Below, in pieces: positions 45,197 to 57,523 of a stretch of DNA of 64,000 bases. Under the pieces are notes generated by a model, which ran no database searches, had not been told where the DNA came from, and saw nothing but the letters and a program-made list of their open reading frames with translations. Position 1 is the stretch's first letter. Every line of letters begins with the position of its first letter. Both the position numbers and the translations under genes were made by a program. Source of the stretch: Anagrus nilaparvatae (lineage: Eukaryota; Arthropoda; Insecta; Hymenoptera; Mymaridae); the NCBI GenBank assembly GCA_022575985.1, contig JAKSXM010000238.1, positions 14,030,001 through 14,094,000 on the forward strand. The letters run 5' to 3'.

Positions 45197-47349
45197 TTAA
45201 GTTGTTTTTCGAAGAAACGTAAAATATGTCCAAGAAGTACTCATGACCTAAAAAATTTTATTACTTATTTAGTTTTAAAATAATTCAAATGCATTAAGTA
45301 AGGCTGTACCTGATTATAAGTAGCCATATTGACTGGTATAAAGAAAGCGTTAATGCTAAGTGTACGGGAACATCTCATTAGCATCATTTTTATCACTTTT
45401 CTTGTCTCAACAGAAGCGTCTTCCCAATTGGAATCGTATCTTAAATAATAAAAATATTATTTTGCAATATAAAAAAATTTTTTTATTGTAAGGATCAGAC
45501 TTACACAGTGTTAAAAAGCTTTTCATTGGCACCGGTAATGCTTTGAGCGTGTCTATAGAGTAAAAACATCATAACTGCAACAGTTAGAAGAAATAACGTG
45601 CATTTGATTGCCGTTTTAATATCATCATTAGCAACAACCTAAAATTTTTTCCTTTATTAATTATTATTTTTAAAATTAATTTCTATTAACTTACAGCAAC
45701 ACCGCATAAACTTATTAAAATAAGTGATAAAAACATTAGCAAGCCTAAGAATTTTTTGTGGAATTTTTTGAATTCATCAACAAAACTAAAAAAAATCAAG
45801 TACATTAATTAAACATTTAAAGAGTTGTGTACTTATGCTTACTTTAGGATATCTTGATGCAAAACAATACAATCAATTAATTTTTTATATTTCATTTCTT
45901 CTGTATTTAAATTTTCTAAAGCCACTTGGATGCGGAATCTAAGGAAAAAGTTCTGATTAGGTTTTAAAAGACTTCAAAAAATATGGATAATTTACCTAAG
46001 AAGATTAATCAATCCAACACATTGCTCGGCAAAATTTGCAAAGAAACAAGCTATTGCAAGTCCAATTATGACATCTAAAACAACACAGAAAACGAGATGA
46101 AAATATATTTTATAGAAATGTTCCTGTTCATCAATAAAATGCTCCATCATAAAGAGGTGTTCTTTAACCCTTGTTTCATTTAAAGGCTTGATAATATCCA
46201 TTATTGGCGTTATCAGAGGAGTTAATGCAATTAATGTTGCCATTATTGCACACGCGACTGAAAAAATATTAATTCAGAAAGTTTTAATTTTAAATCGACA
46301 TTAACATTAATTCACCTATGTAAAAGTAGCAAGTAATTTTTCCTGCATCAGCTGCTTTCATTAAAATTAACAATTCAATTCTGTCTGTAATGTGTTTCCA
46401 AAAACTGTCAATGTTATTAAGAAGAGATTTTATCTGCAAAAAATCAAGAAACAAATAAATAAAATAATTGATTTCTTCGAAGCTTACAGTTTTTATTCGA
46501 TAAATTTTGGTGTAGATTCATTGAGAGGGTAAGCAACTACGCAATTTAGGTGCACAACATATTTTAATAATTAATTTAGGAACGTATTGACCCAATGGAA
46601 GAAAAGAACTCGCTATATGTGTTTATTGATTATAAAAAAATTATTCATATGTACCTATGCAAGTATACCTGTTTCTTAATTTATGATTACTAAAAAATAT
46701 ACCTATACAAGTTGAATTTATCGGTTATTTGATTTTTATATTAAATAAAAATACTTGATTTTTGAGCTAACAATTTTTTCATTTATTTTTCCAATAAATT
46801 GTCAACGGTAAAGGCTAAAAATGTATACAATATTTTACAAAATTTTACAAAAAATTTTTTACAATTACATATTTAAAATTCTCAAAAATCAAGTATTTTT
46901 ATTTAATAATAAAAAATATACCTCCCGATATTAGGCAGAATATGGTAAACATTTTTTGAAATGAAATTGACATTTAAGAGAAAATCTTTGCTCGGAAAGG
47001 CCAATTTTACCTGCGTCTTATTGATTACACGATGCAAATATATAACTGTTATGATTAGGAGTAGACAAATTTCCGACAATTCTTGAATTCGGAGTTTTGA
47101 TTTGCTTTTATTTTTATACAACTTAACCAACTAAAAAAATATTTAGAAAATTGAATAATTATTGCTTTTTAGTATAGCATTTCTGATTTTTTAAATTACC
47201 ATAAGAATCTTTACTAAAAATAGATGCATTATCAGAAAATATTTCACATTTTTCGATTTAATTCCTCTGTCGTAAGGCCAAATTCCCATTAACTTTGATA
47301 TTATTTTATACTCCTTAAAATATTTTTTAAAATAGTAAGAATGAGCCAT
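45197..47349 (-). CDS. Odorant receptor OR-2 (7tm_6), complete
   Basis: Nine exons give about 390 residues, standard for an insect OR. ATG 47349 opens exon 1 (47200-47349; 'AHSYYFKKYFKE', 'GIWPYDRG'). Exon 2 is 47011-47130, then exons at about 46318-46436, 45998-46258, 45845-45938, 45695-45786, 45507-45640 and 45312-45440, and a last short one ending 'WTYFTFLRKTT' with the stop at 45197-45199. Exon 4 holds the membrane segment with 'PIMDIIKPLNETR' and 'FIDEQEHFYKIY'; exon 6 ends 'ISLCGVAV'; exon 8 opens 'YDSNWEDAS'. No stop or frameshift was seen, so it is probably functional. The ligand is unknown. A conserved ACGATTTATTGCA box lies 86 bp upstream. Confidence 0.88.
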
Positions 47350-47434
47350 AATTTTATTACTTATTCAAGTTCTTATTTTCAAAGACTATAACAAAGACTA
47401 AGGTAAATAATAGTTAATAAAATAAAAATTGAAT

Positions 47435-47447
47435 ACGATTTATTGCA
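47435..47447 (-). promoter_or_regulatory. Conserved upstream box of OR-2
   Basis: The plus strand reads ACGATTTATTGCA, followed by a GATTTT and a TGCGTATTRCAATT-like block. The same arrangement lies upstream of OR-3, OR-2' and a decayed OR exon, at a similar distance from the ATG. Candidate shared promoter element. Confidence 0.5.
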
Positions 47448-48009
47448 ATTTATAGATTTTTATACATGCGTATTACAATTATTATTATAGATTATTGTTT
47501 ATATTTTTATTTTTTCTAGAAAGACAAAAATGCAAGGTAAAACTATTTTCAGCTTGAAAAATACAGTTAAGAAAATCTCTCAGCCACTTTAGAATTTTAA
47601 TGTTTCTGCAGTCAAGGTATTCAAATTAGTCAATGGTTGTTGGTTTAGCGAAATAGCAGTTTTACCGTAAAAGAAGTTAAAATTACGCAAAACTATTCAT
47701 TTTTAGCGAGGATTTTGGCTACAGAATACCTATTATGACTATTTTTTTGTTTACATTGTTGTTTTTATAATAATAATAATAATAATAATTTATTTCCAAT
47801 TCAAATAACATATTCAATAATGTTACATATTATAGGCCTACAGTAGGTAATAAACTGTACATAGGAGGAATTTAAAACTATATAAAACTATATATTATAT
47901 AAATATAAATTTAAATATAAATGTATCTACCGTTATTTTCATAAAAAGTAAAAATCGTTCAATTAAAAATTACTGAAGACTTACTGAAGACTTACTTATT
48001 TTTTACCTA

Positions 48010-48870
48010 AAAATGGCATTTTCGCTGTATTCACTCTAAGCCTTTAAAATTTGGTATAGGGGGGTTTTTTGGGTTTTTGATCAGGAATATTAGGGTATTT
48101 AAAAAAAAAATTAGACCTTGACCCTTAAATTAGCCAAAACTACCCCTAAAAAGGGCATTTTCGCTGTACTCACTCTAAGCCTTTGAATTTCGGTATACGG
48201 GTTTTTTTTGGGTCGGTGATTAGGAATATTGAGGTCTCATCTATGAAATTTCAATATACCTAAACACCTTAATTTTTCTTTCACCCTTATATTAGCGAAA
48301 ACTACCCCTGAAAAGGTTAAAAATTATTATTAGGTTATTAATATTGTATTGTAAATAAATAATTCATTAATTTTTATCTAAAAAGATTTTTTATTCTTAT
48401 TAAAACATTACAGGATTTTATATGGTTTTAGGTGAAACAAAACTTTAAAAATGTTGAAAAAAATCTATTTTTGAAGTAGTTTTGGCCAATTTAAGGGTGT
48501 AGGTCTAATTTTTCATAAAAAATACCTTAATATTCGTGACCAGCGACCCAAAAACTCCCGTAAATTAAATTTCAAAGGCTGAGAGTGAATATAGCGAAAA
48601 TGCTCTTCTTAGGGGTAGTTTTGTCCAATTTAAGGGTAAAGGTCTAATATTTTATAAAAAATACCTCAAATTTTTGATCAGCAACCCAAAAAACCTCCCT
48701 TTACCAAATTTCAAAGGGCTAAAGTGAATACACCTAAAACAGCCCTTTTTAGGGTTGTTTTGGCCAATTTAAGGGTGAAGCCCCAATTTCTCATAGAAAA
48801 GACCCTGATTTTCGTGATCAGCGACCTATGAAACCTATATTAGACCAAATCTGGTGGTGGCCGGAGACTT
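48010..48870. repeat. Fold-back repeat of the GGGTCGCTGATCA family, copy 1
   Basis: Units of 'GGGTTTTTGATCAGGAATAT', 'CCCTTAAATTAGCCAAAACT' and 'ACCCCTAAAAAGGGCATTTT' on the left half are followed by their inverted forms on the right half ('GGCCAATTTAAGGGTG', 'CCAGCGACCCAAAAA'). It shares motifs with the element in OR-1 intron 4. Confidence 0.75.
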
Positions 48871-49907
48871 TACAACCAAACCCGTATTTTGACTGAAGTC
48901 GAAAAATTGTAATAAAAAAATAATAAGGGTGATACCATCGGTTATATGAGCTAAGTTCTCAAACCGTTAAAATAAACTAATTAATAAAAAAAAAAAACCC
49001 GATTTTCAACTATAGTTTTGAGGGCAGAAAGTGTACCATATTTACATCATAAAAGGTTTACTTTTGGTGTTCAAGAATTTCAAAACCAAAAATAGCCATG
49101 AACTCAAATTATATTTACATTTTTTGGGCTGGTATAAAAGAATCTACTATAGAAAACCAATGTTTTTAATTTACGTACTAAATTATAGTTTTATTGAGTA
49201 CTTATATTACTACAATTTTATATTTAAACACCTATGCACGACATTAATTTGAGCTGAAAAATAGACACGTATAAATAACCCATAAATATAATTTATAATC
49301 GATTTTATTATTAATTTAATACTATTGCTTATTTTTTTTGCATTTTTTCACTATTATACACTGTTAGGTTGCTTTAATTGAAATTTCAAACAGTTCAAGC
49401 AGTTTGCTTGAAATGTCAAGCGAGATCAAAAATTCACTTAAAATTAAAATTTTTTAGTTACAAGTATTGGCTATTAATAATCTATTCAGGCCAAATATAA
49501 TTTTTTTTTTTTTTTGATTGGTATTATGCGATTTTTCATCTGGATGAAAATAAGTAACGTACTAAGCATTTACCAGAAAATTTCAAGCAAATCAACTGTG
49601 GATGTTTTGAGATTAAGCGTGTTTTTCTAAAATTGCAAAATTTTTTTTCAGAATCATAAAAAAATTAGTTTTTGCTATTTTTTTTTAATAAGTTAATTAA
49701 AATACCTAGAAAAATAAAGAACTATAAATTTAAAAAACTTTCAATTTTCGTGTCTATTTTATCTTAATTTATTAAAATTGATCAAAATTTTTAGCTAAAT
49801 TTTTTTTTTAATTTTCATTTTATAATTTAAAAAATTTTCCAATAAGTTGAAAAAGGCCTAGAGTAAAAAGGTAATAATTATTCGGTTTCTTGCTTTCTTT
49901 TTCCAGT

Positions 49908-51583
49908 TTACGCTCTTCTTCTGAGAAAAGTAAAGTACGAACAAGAAGTTTTAATAACCTGAAAAAAATAATTCTTTATAAAATAATTGCTTTAAATAAA
50001 AATGTTATTTTTAACATACTTTTGTATAAGTAACCATGTCCACTGGTATAAAGAAAGCCTTAATGCTTGGTGGCTGCAAACATCTCACTAACATCATTTG
50101 TATTAATTTCTGAGTTTTAACAGAAGCGTCTTCCCAATTTGAATCGTATCTAAAATAAAAAAAATAGGCTTCAATGTGTAAAAAGGACGTTTCACCACAT
50201 AAAAATTCGATTTACATGCTATTGTACAGTTTATCATTGGCATTATCGATACTTTGAGAGTGTCCATAAAGTAAAAACATAATAATTGCAACACCAATAA
50301 AAAATAGCGTGCATTTGATTGCCGTTTTAGCATCATCTTGAAGAATGACCTGAATTTTTTTTCGTATTAATAATCTGATATTTCAATAATATTTAGAAAT
50401 AAATTATTTTTTTCAACTTACTGCTACTCCGCACAAACTTATCAATAGAAGAGATAAAAGCATCATAATACCCAATAATTTGTTGTGACATTTCTTGAAT
50501 TTATCAAGAAAACTAAAAAAATAATTCTGTGTATTGATTTGGCAAAATATTTAAAAATGTTTATTCTTACTGAATAATTTCTTGGTGAAAAGCTATGCAA
50601 TCGATTATTTTTAGATATTTTACATCTTCTGCGTTTGAATTTTCCAAAGCCATTTTTATACGATATCTGAACAAAACATCAATTAAATAATGAGTAAATA
50701 TAGAAATCAAAATTTTAATACCTATTGATTAATTACCTGAGAATATTAAATACCCCAAGAGTATGTTGAACTATATTAGCAAAAAAGCAAGAAGTTGCAA
50801 GTCCGATTAAAATAGCATAAATAACACAAATTACTGTAAAAGCGTATATTTTATAGAAATGTTCCTGTTCATCGACAATAAATTCCATCAAAATGAGGTG
50901 CTCTTTAACCCTTGGTTCATTCAGAGGCCTGATAATGTCCATTATTGGCGCTATCAACGGAGTTAATGATGCTAAGCCTCCAAATGTTACTAACAGAGCT
51001 ACAAAAATAATACATGCTTTAAAAAAATTTTAAATAAATATTATCAACTTACCTATGTAAAAGAAACATGTCTTTTTCCCTGTATCAGCTGCTTTTATTA
51101 AAATTTGTAATTCGATTCTTTCCACTATAATTTTCCAATGATCGCTAATATCATCAAGAATTGATTTTATCTATAAAAATGCAAAATATTTCATATAGTT
51201 ATTTAGTCTTCTACACTGTTTTCCAATTTTTTGTAAACCTGCTTTTCGTTGATCCAAAAATGATTCCACATAATTACTATTATTAAGAGTAAGAAAATTT
51301 CAGATAAAGCTTCAAGAACAAGGTTTGATTTGTTTTTGTTTTCATACAATTTAGTTAGCTGTTTTGTAAAAAAAGATAAAATAGCTAATATATTCTATCA
51401 AAAATTTAATAAATATAAATTTTCTTCAATTACCATAAGGATTTCTATCAAACGAGCAGTTGCAAATATGATGCATTTTATAATTTTAGGTGCAATTCCA
51501 TTATCGTAAGGCCAAATTCCAACAATTCTTAATAAAATTTTTACTTCTTTAAAATATTTTTTAAAATAATAAGACTGCGCCAT
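49908..51583 (-). CDS. Odorant receptor OR-3 (7tm_6), complete
   Basis: Nine exons on the minus strand with the same structure as OR-2. Exon 1 is 51434-51583 ('AQSYYFKKYFKEVK', 'GIWPYDNG'), then about 51236-51364, 51054-51172, 50738-51000, 50574-50668, 50421-50513, 50216-50350, 50018-50152 and the last, ending 'SYFTFLRRRA' with the stop at 49908-49910. It is about 390 residues. 'PIMDIIRPLNEPR', 'LISLCGVAV' and 'YDSNWEDAS' mark exons 4, 6 and 8. It is clearly paralogous to OR-2, from an older duplication than the one that copied both genes. No disabling change was seen. Confidence 0.87.
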
Positions 51584-51647
51584 AATTTTATTACATATTT
51601 TTATTCGGAAAGACTAACAAAAACTGAGCTCAATAATTGTTAAGAAA

Positions 51648-51660
51648 ACGATTTATTGCA
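51648..51660 (-). promoter_or_regulatory. Conserved upstream box of OR-3
   Basis: ACGATTTATTGCA on the plus strand, 65 bp upstream of the ATG, followed by GATTTT and TAATACGCATTG as at OR-2. Confidence 0.5.
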
Positions 51661-52099
51661 TTTATTGATTTTAACCTAATACGCATTGTCTAATTTTACT
51701 TATATTACACGTACGTTATTTACTATTTGAAATAAATAATCTTAGATAAGGCGAAATTAAACAAATTTCAATAAATATTTCCTAGTATTAAAATTTTAGG
51801 GATATAAGGGGGTAATAGGGGTATAAGTGTATATTATGTGCCTTATTTTAGCTGCCATAATTGGATTGATTTGCATTAGCTTGACTCTTTGCTGTTTTAG
51901 CTCAACATTTTTTTTGACGTCGATTAAAAGTTTTAATAACTAATATTTCAAATTTCCCCTTCATGCTAATTCAGCATATAGTATAGCAAATAAAAATTTA
52001 GCAAGGTTAACATGAATATTATTTATTAGCCAAAAAAATGTGGAGAAAATTTTATTGACAATTGATTATTGTTTATTATTCTAAATAATTTCCTTTGAA

Positions 52100-52240
52100 A
52101 TCCTATTTTAGAATTTATGTCTTATTGTAAGAAAAATTTTATATTATTATCTTAAGGCCAAATTTCATACAATTTCAATAAAATTTTTTGCCCTTAAAAA
52201 TATTTTTAAAAATAATATGAATGTACTATCATAAAATTAC
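52100..52240 (-). pseudogene. Decayed odorant receptor exon 1
   Basis: On the minus strand, 'HSYYF', 'KYF', 'KILLKLYEIWP' can be read with stops between them and no ATG, matching the start of OR-2 and OR-3 ('HSYYFKKYFKE', 'GIWP'). The ACGATTTATTGCA upstream box survives at 52329-52341. Later exons of this copy are not recognisable before OR-3. Confidence 0.7.
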
Positions 52241-53084
52241 TCGTAGAATTATTACATGTTTTACCTTTCCAAAATAAAAATAAAAACTATAGGATAAGTA
52301 ATTAGCATTAATAGCTTCCTACACGTGTACGATTTATTGCAACTCATGGATTTTTTAATGCGTATTGCAATTTTTATTATGGAATATTTATTTATTCATA
52401 CGTCAAAGTTTTTTCCTAAATATTATTCATAACAATTAATTTTTTAATTTTAATTGTTTCAAAAATAAAATTTTTAGTCTAAATAAATTTTAATACGATA
52501 TTTAAGATTTTTTTGGGTAGATATTCCTCAAGTGTATGTGAAACTAATTCTTACGTCTTCAAATCGGTTCCAAAATATTTTTCCCTCAAAATATACTATA
52601 TTGAAAATAAGTTATCAGCCCAATTTTCAGCCTCCTATGTCTTGTCCTTTATTTTTTATAGCCATTTTATTTTTTAATGTATTTTGATATTTTTAAGTTT
52701 TAAGAGCGCAATAATTATTATAAATTCTCCCAAACGCTTATTTTATTGTAAAAAAAATTTTTCTTCAGATATCCGGATTGCTATTTGATGCTGTAGTCAA
52801 ATTTTTCTATGAGTTGCGTAGAATACGTTTCATCTTAGCATTCCTATCTAGCCAGCAGATAAAACCAATTCTATTCCTGTAGTAATCAAAAATTTTGTCG
52901 TTTTGTATATTTTTTTGGGTAAAATTATTGTTTTCTTTTTTTGCTTTCTTAAAAAACTAGATCAAAAAATCTGGTTTTAAAAGTTTCATTTTTTACAAAT
53001 TTTAATTTCCCGTTCAAAAGTCACGTGACCAATTAAAAATTGGACATAAATTTTTTACAATATGTACTTATTTATATTACTTAC

Positions 53085-53310
53085 ATATTCACCGTAAGAG
53101 ATTTTAAAAGCTTCAAAAAAAAATTTAAAAACAAATGTCGATAATATTTGGCAAAAACAAAACATCATGTATATTAATTTCTGTATTTTAACAAATGTCT
53201 TTCCAATTTGAATCGAATCTGTAAAATAAAAAAAAATAAATTAATGCGGATAAAAAAAAATTTCTTAAATCTTAAAAAAGGGATTTACATGCTATAGTAT
53301 AGTTTTACTA
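53085..53310 (-). pseudogene. Decayed odorant receptor exons 7-8
   Basis: The plus-strand stretch from 53160 ('TGTATTAATTTCTG'-like, 'CTTTCCAATTTGAATCGAAT') matches OR-3 exon 8, and 53283-53310 ('GATTTACATGCTAT') matches the exon 7 start and its acceptor region. Small deletions break the frame. Being upstream of the exon 1 relic, it must come from another lost receptor copy. Confidence 0.65.
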
Positions 53311-53454
53311 AGTTCAATCCATTGTAACTAAATTTTCTTTATGAAATAAATTATTTCTTTATTTATTCTTTATAAATTAAAGAGTTATAATTTTTAATTA
53401 AATGTAACTCCAAAAAATTGATTTAATTATCATTTTCAACTTCATGGGTAAATT

Positions 53455-53830
53455 TTAATTACTCCTCTGGTAACTGTTAAAAATGTTTATAGTCTTATCT
53501 ATTTGATCTTTTGGTATGCATGTAAGAATGTCATCGACATATCTTACAAAAAATAAAGGTTCATAGCTTAATTTTTTAATGCAGATTTCTTCCAAGTCAG
53601 GCATAACAATGTCAGCCAAAATGGGACTGATTGGAGAGCCCATCGGAGTTCCACATATTTGCTTATAGTACTTACCATTAAACATAAAATTCGTGTTATC
53701 AAATTTCAACTTCTTCAATAAATTCTCTTAATAGGATTTTATTATTTATTTTTTTAAACATATGATAACGTTTACGAATACTTTTTTTAATTAACTCCAA
53801 TGGGACATTAGAATATAAGGCTAGTCAAGT
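53455..53830 (-). mobile_element. Penelope-like element fragment, reverse transcriptase
   Basis: Reverse transcriptase core with 'GTPMGSPISPILADIVM' and the catalytic 'YVDD'. An upstream piece ('SNVPLELIKKSIRKRYH') is in another frame, showing at least one frameshift. The style of the fingers and palm motifs is that of Penelope-like elements. It is truncated on both sides. Confidence 0.8.
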
Positions 53831-53837
53831 CTGTGCT

Positions 53838-54062
53838 ATGAAGATTTGTATTCCTCTTAACAAAGAACTTTTTTATAGTATAAAAAGATGCCTGAAACCT
53901 TATAACCTAGGCTTAATTCCTAAACCTGGTTATATGTTAAATGATATTATAAGAAAAGGCAAAGACAAATTACATTCTTTAAGAAAAACTAATATATTTT
54001 ATAAAATAAATTGTAGTGTAACAATATTTTACAGACAAATATTTAATTTAAATATGCAGTAA
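53838..54062 (+). mobile_element. Penelope-like element fragment, RT-endonuclease linker, inverted
   Basis: 'NLGLIPKPGYMLNDIIRKGK' followed by 'NIFYKINC' resembles the linker that leads into the GIY-YIG domain of Penelope-like elements. It lies on the opposite strand to the fragments on either side. Confidence 0.6.
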
Positions 54063-54377
54063 TAACTAAATTTAAGGTAAAAATTATTTGCACAGTACAT
54101 AATATTATTGTAAGCAAAATGTATTTAGTTCATGTATTTATTCACAGATACTTTGATAAGGATCCGAAAGGATTAAAACGTTAATAATTTCATTAAATTT
54201 TTACTAGCTGAAAAAAATCATTTTTTAATTTACTCACTAAATAATATTTTATTTCCAAAGTATAATAAATTTTTATTTTTTTGGTTCCTCAATAAGGGGA
54301 ATGGGCCCATTAATTGTGATGGGTCAAATTTTGATTTTTGATTTTTAATATACGTATCAAATGTATTTGAATATTTA

Positions 54378-54775
54378 TTAACGTGGGACTATGACATTTT
54401 TGTATATAGAATTAAACGACCCGGCATTCTCATTTTCATTTATCGTATTATTAAATTTATTGATATACACCGCTTCCGAAAATTTTCTTGTTCTAAAATC
54501 TGGTTCCGTGTCTAATATCACGATATTGTTAAAATCCATATTATGCAACAGTTTGCAATGATTAGGTATTGGTTTATCTAACTTTTTCTTGATGTCTTTC
54601 AAATGGCCCTCCATCCGTTTAAAAATTCTACGTTTAGTTTCACCAATATATGACACTTCACAATCCGCACAGTCTATTTTATAGACTACGTTGGTGCGAT
54701 TAGAATTTTTTATATCGTCCTTTCCCTTTTTAATTATACACGAAAGATTATTATTATTGGAATTAAGACCTAATT
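54378..54775 (-). mobile_element. Penelope-like element fragment, GIY-YIG endonuclease
   Basis: Reads 'TNVVYKIDCADCEVSYIGET' then 'KRRIFKRMEGHL': a C-x2-C knuckle followed by the YIG motif and the conserved Arg of the GIY-YIG nuclease of Penelope-like elements. A stop lies upstream. On the minus strand this C-terminal domain lies before the RT fragment, so the pieces are not one collinear copy. Confidence 0.78.
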
Positions 54776-55064
54776 TTTTTTTTCAAAAATTTTTTCATCA
54801 AAAAATCTCAAACTACTTTTTTTTTTTTTTAATTTAAATGTAATACCTCATTTATTTCCATGAAAGCACTTATATTTGAAAATACGATTTTTACTCGATA
54901 TCTCGAATCTGATATATAATTTTTTGAAAATTTTTTTCCAAAAATTTTTGTCATAAAAAAATACAAAAAACACCAAATTTTTTTTTCTTTTTGGATGTAG
55001 TACCTAATGTATTTCTATGAGAGTACTAGTTTTAGAAAGTTCGTTTATAGTAATTTTTTGGATC

Positions 55065-55073
<9 letters not shown>

Positions 55074-55119
<46 letters not shown>
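55074..55119. repeat. Poly(T) tract of 46 bases
   Basis: An uninterrupted T run inside generally T-rich sequence (54770-55160), just left of the second duplication copy. Its length in the assembly may be unreliable. Confidence 0.85.
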
Positions 55120-55353
55120 CTGAAAATTAATAAAACAAAAAAATTAAAAAAACTGTAATATTTTTTTTTTGGTGATGAAAGTACTAATATTTGAAAATAT
55201 TTTAACTGGTGATATTTAACAACTATTATGGAATTAAGAGAGAAATGTATGTAACTTCCAACTTTGGAGGTTTCGAAAATCTTGGGTATATAATCTTAAT
55301 AATTTTTTTAGTTTTTACATTGGAGCTTCGCTTCAATTACTGTCAGTTATATA

Positions 55354-55742
55354 CACTGTAAAAAGTAACTTTCTTAGATTTTTACGAAAAATTAGTGAAT
55401 TTTTAAAAAATTTTGTAAATATTCGATAAAAATCGTAAATTTAATTTTAAAATTGTAAATTATCAATTAGCGCAATATATAAATAAATTATTGTCTACTT
55501 TATTGCCCTCTGTGTCAAAATGTTCCTCAACACTCGCATATTTCAAAATTATGGACGAAAAAGCCAACATCAGTAGTTATGTAAATTATCAATTTTTCTT
55601 GTGAATTGACAAAAAAAATCGAGAAAACTCGATTTTTTTGTCAATGTACTAAAAGCATATATACAATTTTTTCGAAAATTTACTAATTTTTCGAAAATGT
55701 TCTAATTTTTTTGTTAATATAAGAAAGTTACTTTTTACAGTG
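55354..55742. mobile_element. Mariner-like MITE, copy 2 (internally deleted)
   Basis: Same CACTGTAAAAAGTAACTTTC terminal repeats as the copy at 42972. TA lies on the left flank. 54 bp shorter through internal deletions. Confidence 0.8.
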
Positions 55743-55986
55743 TGTATAAAAAATTTATTTCGTATCATTACAATTTTTTTTAATTAATAAAAAATAATAA
55801 GCTTTTTTAAGTTCACGAAACAGGCCTAAAATCGCTTGTTTTTGGATTTTCAATCCTTAATTCATATTTTCTGAAGGGTTATAGATTAAAATTAACCATA
55901 AAATTGATTCTGATAAGTTTTTAGTTCTAAGACGATTTAAGTAAATTCAAATTTCTATGAAATGGTACGTTTTATCTGCTGTGGTG

Positions 55987-56492
55987 CACAGTGTGGAAAA
56001 ATGAACAAAAATCGCTCTTGGACTGAGTTTTTGAACTATCAACTAGAAACCTGTTTTGAACGGCTTTAAAATAAGTCGGATTTCGTGCATCACTGCGGAT
56101 TTTTCAAATCTTTTATTTTTAATTAGCCTATTTACACTACCTCAACCTATTCATTTATCGAAATTTTCACTTCCTACATTTCTTGCACTCTAAACCAAAC
56201 GGGAATTTTTTTGGATGTTAATCCTGCGTTATATACATAAAAATTAAAAAACATTTTTAAGTCAAAAAATATTAAATCATAATTTTTGCATATTTTATAA
56301 TCTCATATTATACTCTTACTCTTTTATAATCTGCATTATTAGTAAATAGGCTAATTAAAAATAAAAAAATATGAAAAATCCGCAGTGAGACACGAAATCC
56401 GGCTTATTTTAAAGTCGTTCAAAACAGGTTTCAAGTCGATAGCTCAAAACCTCAGTCCAAGAGTGATTTTTGTCCATTTTGCCACACTGTGT
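55987..56492. mobile_element. Palindromic MITE with CACAGTGTGG ends, copy 2
   Basis: Duplicate of the element at 43659-44164 at the expected offset of 12,328 bp, with a few substitutions. Confidence 0.75.
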
Positions 56493-57523
56493 GGCGTAAC
56501 AGGGTTAAAATATAATTTATTTTGATATAGTGTAGGATGTTAAAAGTAGGATAAAAGTAGGATGTTAAAGTGTAGCTTTGTTAAAAGTAAAATTTTGATT
56601 TTCCATTTTCTTGCAAAAATTAACCATTTTATTTTCCATGAATTTATGTGGTAAAACATGATATAAGATACAACATGAAAATGATGCTAAACTTTATTAC
56701 AGATAAATACCCAGAAAACTGAAGTTTAAATTTGAAAATTAAAATGAAAAAGAAAACCAAAAAAATTATTTTTTGGTCCTTAATTTAACAGAAAAGAAAT
56801 TAAATACTTAAAACCAATGAAAAAATATAGCTAACATGTGTACGTAGAACATATTAAATTTTAATGACACTCGTTCGAACCGTTTTAGAGATTTCTGTTT
56901 TAGTATGGTCTACAAAAAGTATTCATAAAATTAATTATTAACTGATGATTATTTACACAACTTTATAATAACTAATATTTTGAATAGTTCACTAATATAT
57001 AAAATATTTTATGTAAAGATGAACGCAATTACAAATTTTATATTCGTGCGATTTGGAGGATAATTTTCAAAAAAAAATTTTCTAAAAACTGAAAAGAAGT
57101 CTAATAACCAAAATTCTATTAAAAATAACCAATCATTTCATATTCATAAAGATTTGAAAAGGTGAGGGTTAAATGAGAGATCGTGCTTCAAATAAAAAAG
57201 TCTTAGCTTTTTTATAATTCAGTGCAATTTTTTTTATTATTTATTATAAGTGACTTTCATTACATTAAATTACACAAATATATTTTTTCATATATTTTGC
57301 ATCTTTAATAATTTTTTTACCAAAAAGGTAAAAAGAGTTAAATGTGTCGTGCTATATTAATTGCTGAAAAGGCCGAAAATATTTTTATTAATTTAATCAT
57401 AAAGGAATTGACCTCCAGGTCTAACATTTTGAACTTTGCATAGTTCTTTTTAATTATATTTTCTTATTATATGCAAAATTTTATTAAAAACCAACAGTGA
57501 AATCTTTCATCTGTATAACAAAC

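Larger units (their letters stand above)
47350..49907. other. Intergenic region between OR-2 and OR-3
   Basis: Contains the OR-2 upstream motif (47435-47447), an (AAT)n microsatellite near 47770-47790 and the fold-back repeat at 48010-48870. The rest is AT-rich with no gene recognised; the 73-codon plus-strand ORF at 49031 is kept in copy 2 only because the whole block is duplicated. Confidence 0.5.
42871..51426. repeat. Tandem segmental duplication, copy 1 (minimum extent)
   Basis: From 'AACTTCCAACTTTGGAGG' at 42871 onward, this block matches 55253-64000 almost base for base, including introns, intergenic DNA and transposons. Offset grows from 12,382 to about 12,328 after a 54-bp MITE difference, then to 12,568 after a 241-bp insertion in copy 2. 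It carries OR-2 and OR-3. The true right end is not visible because copy 2 runs off the window. Confidence 0.93.

Noticed and set aside
46903..47010. Continuation of the OR-2 exon 2 ORF past the donor
   Set aside because: The in-frame extension runs into intron sequence; a clear GT donor at 47010 and the paralogue structure end the exon at 47011.
49031..49252. 73-codon ORF retained in both duplicates (also 61601-61822)
   Set aside because: Retained because the whole block is a recent duplication; no codon signal or splice context.
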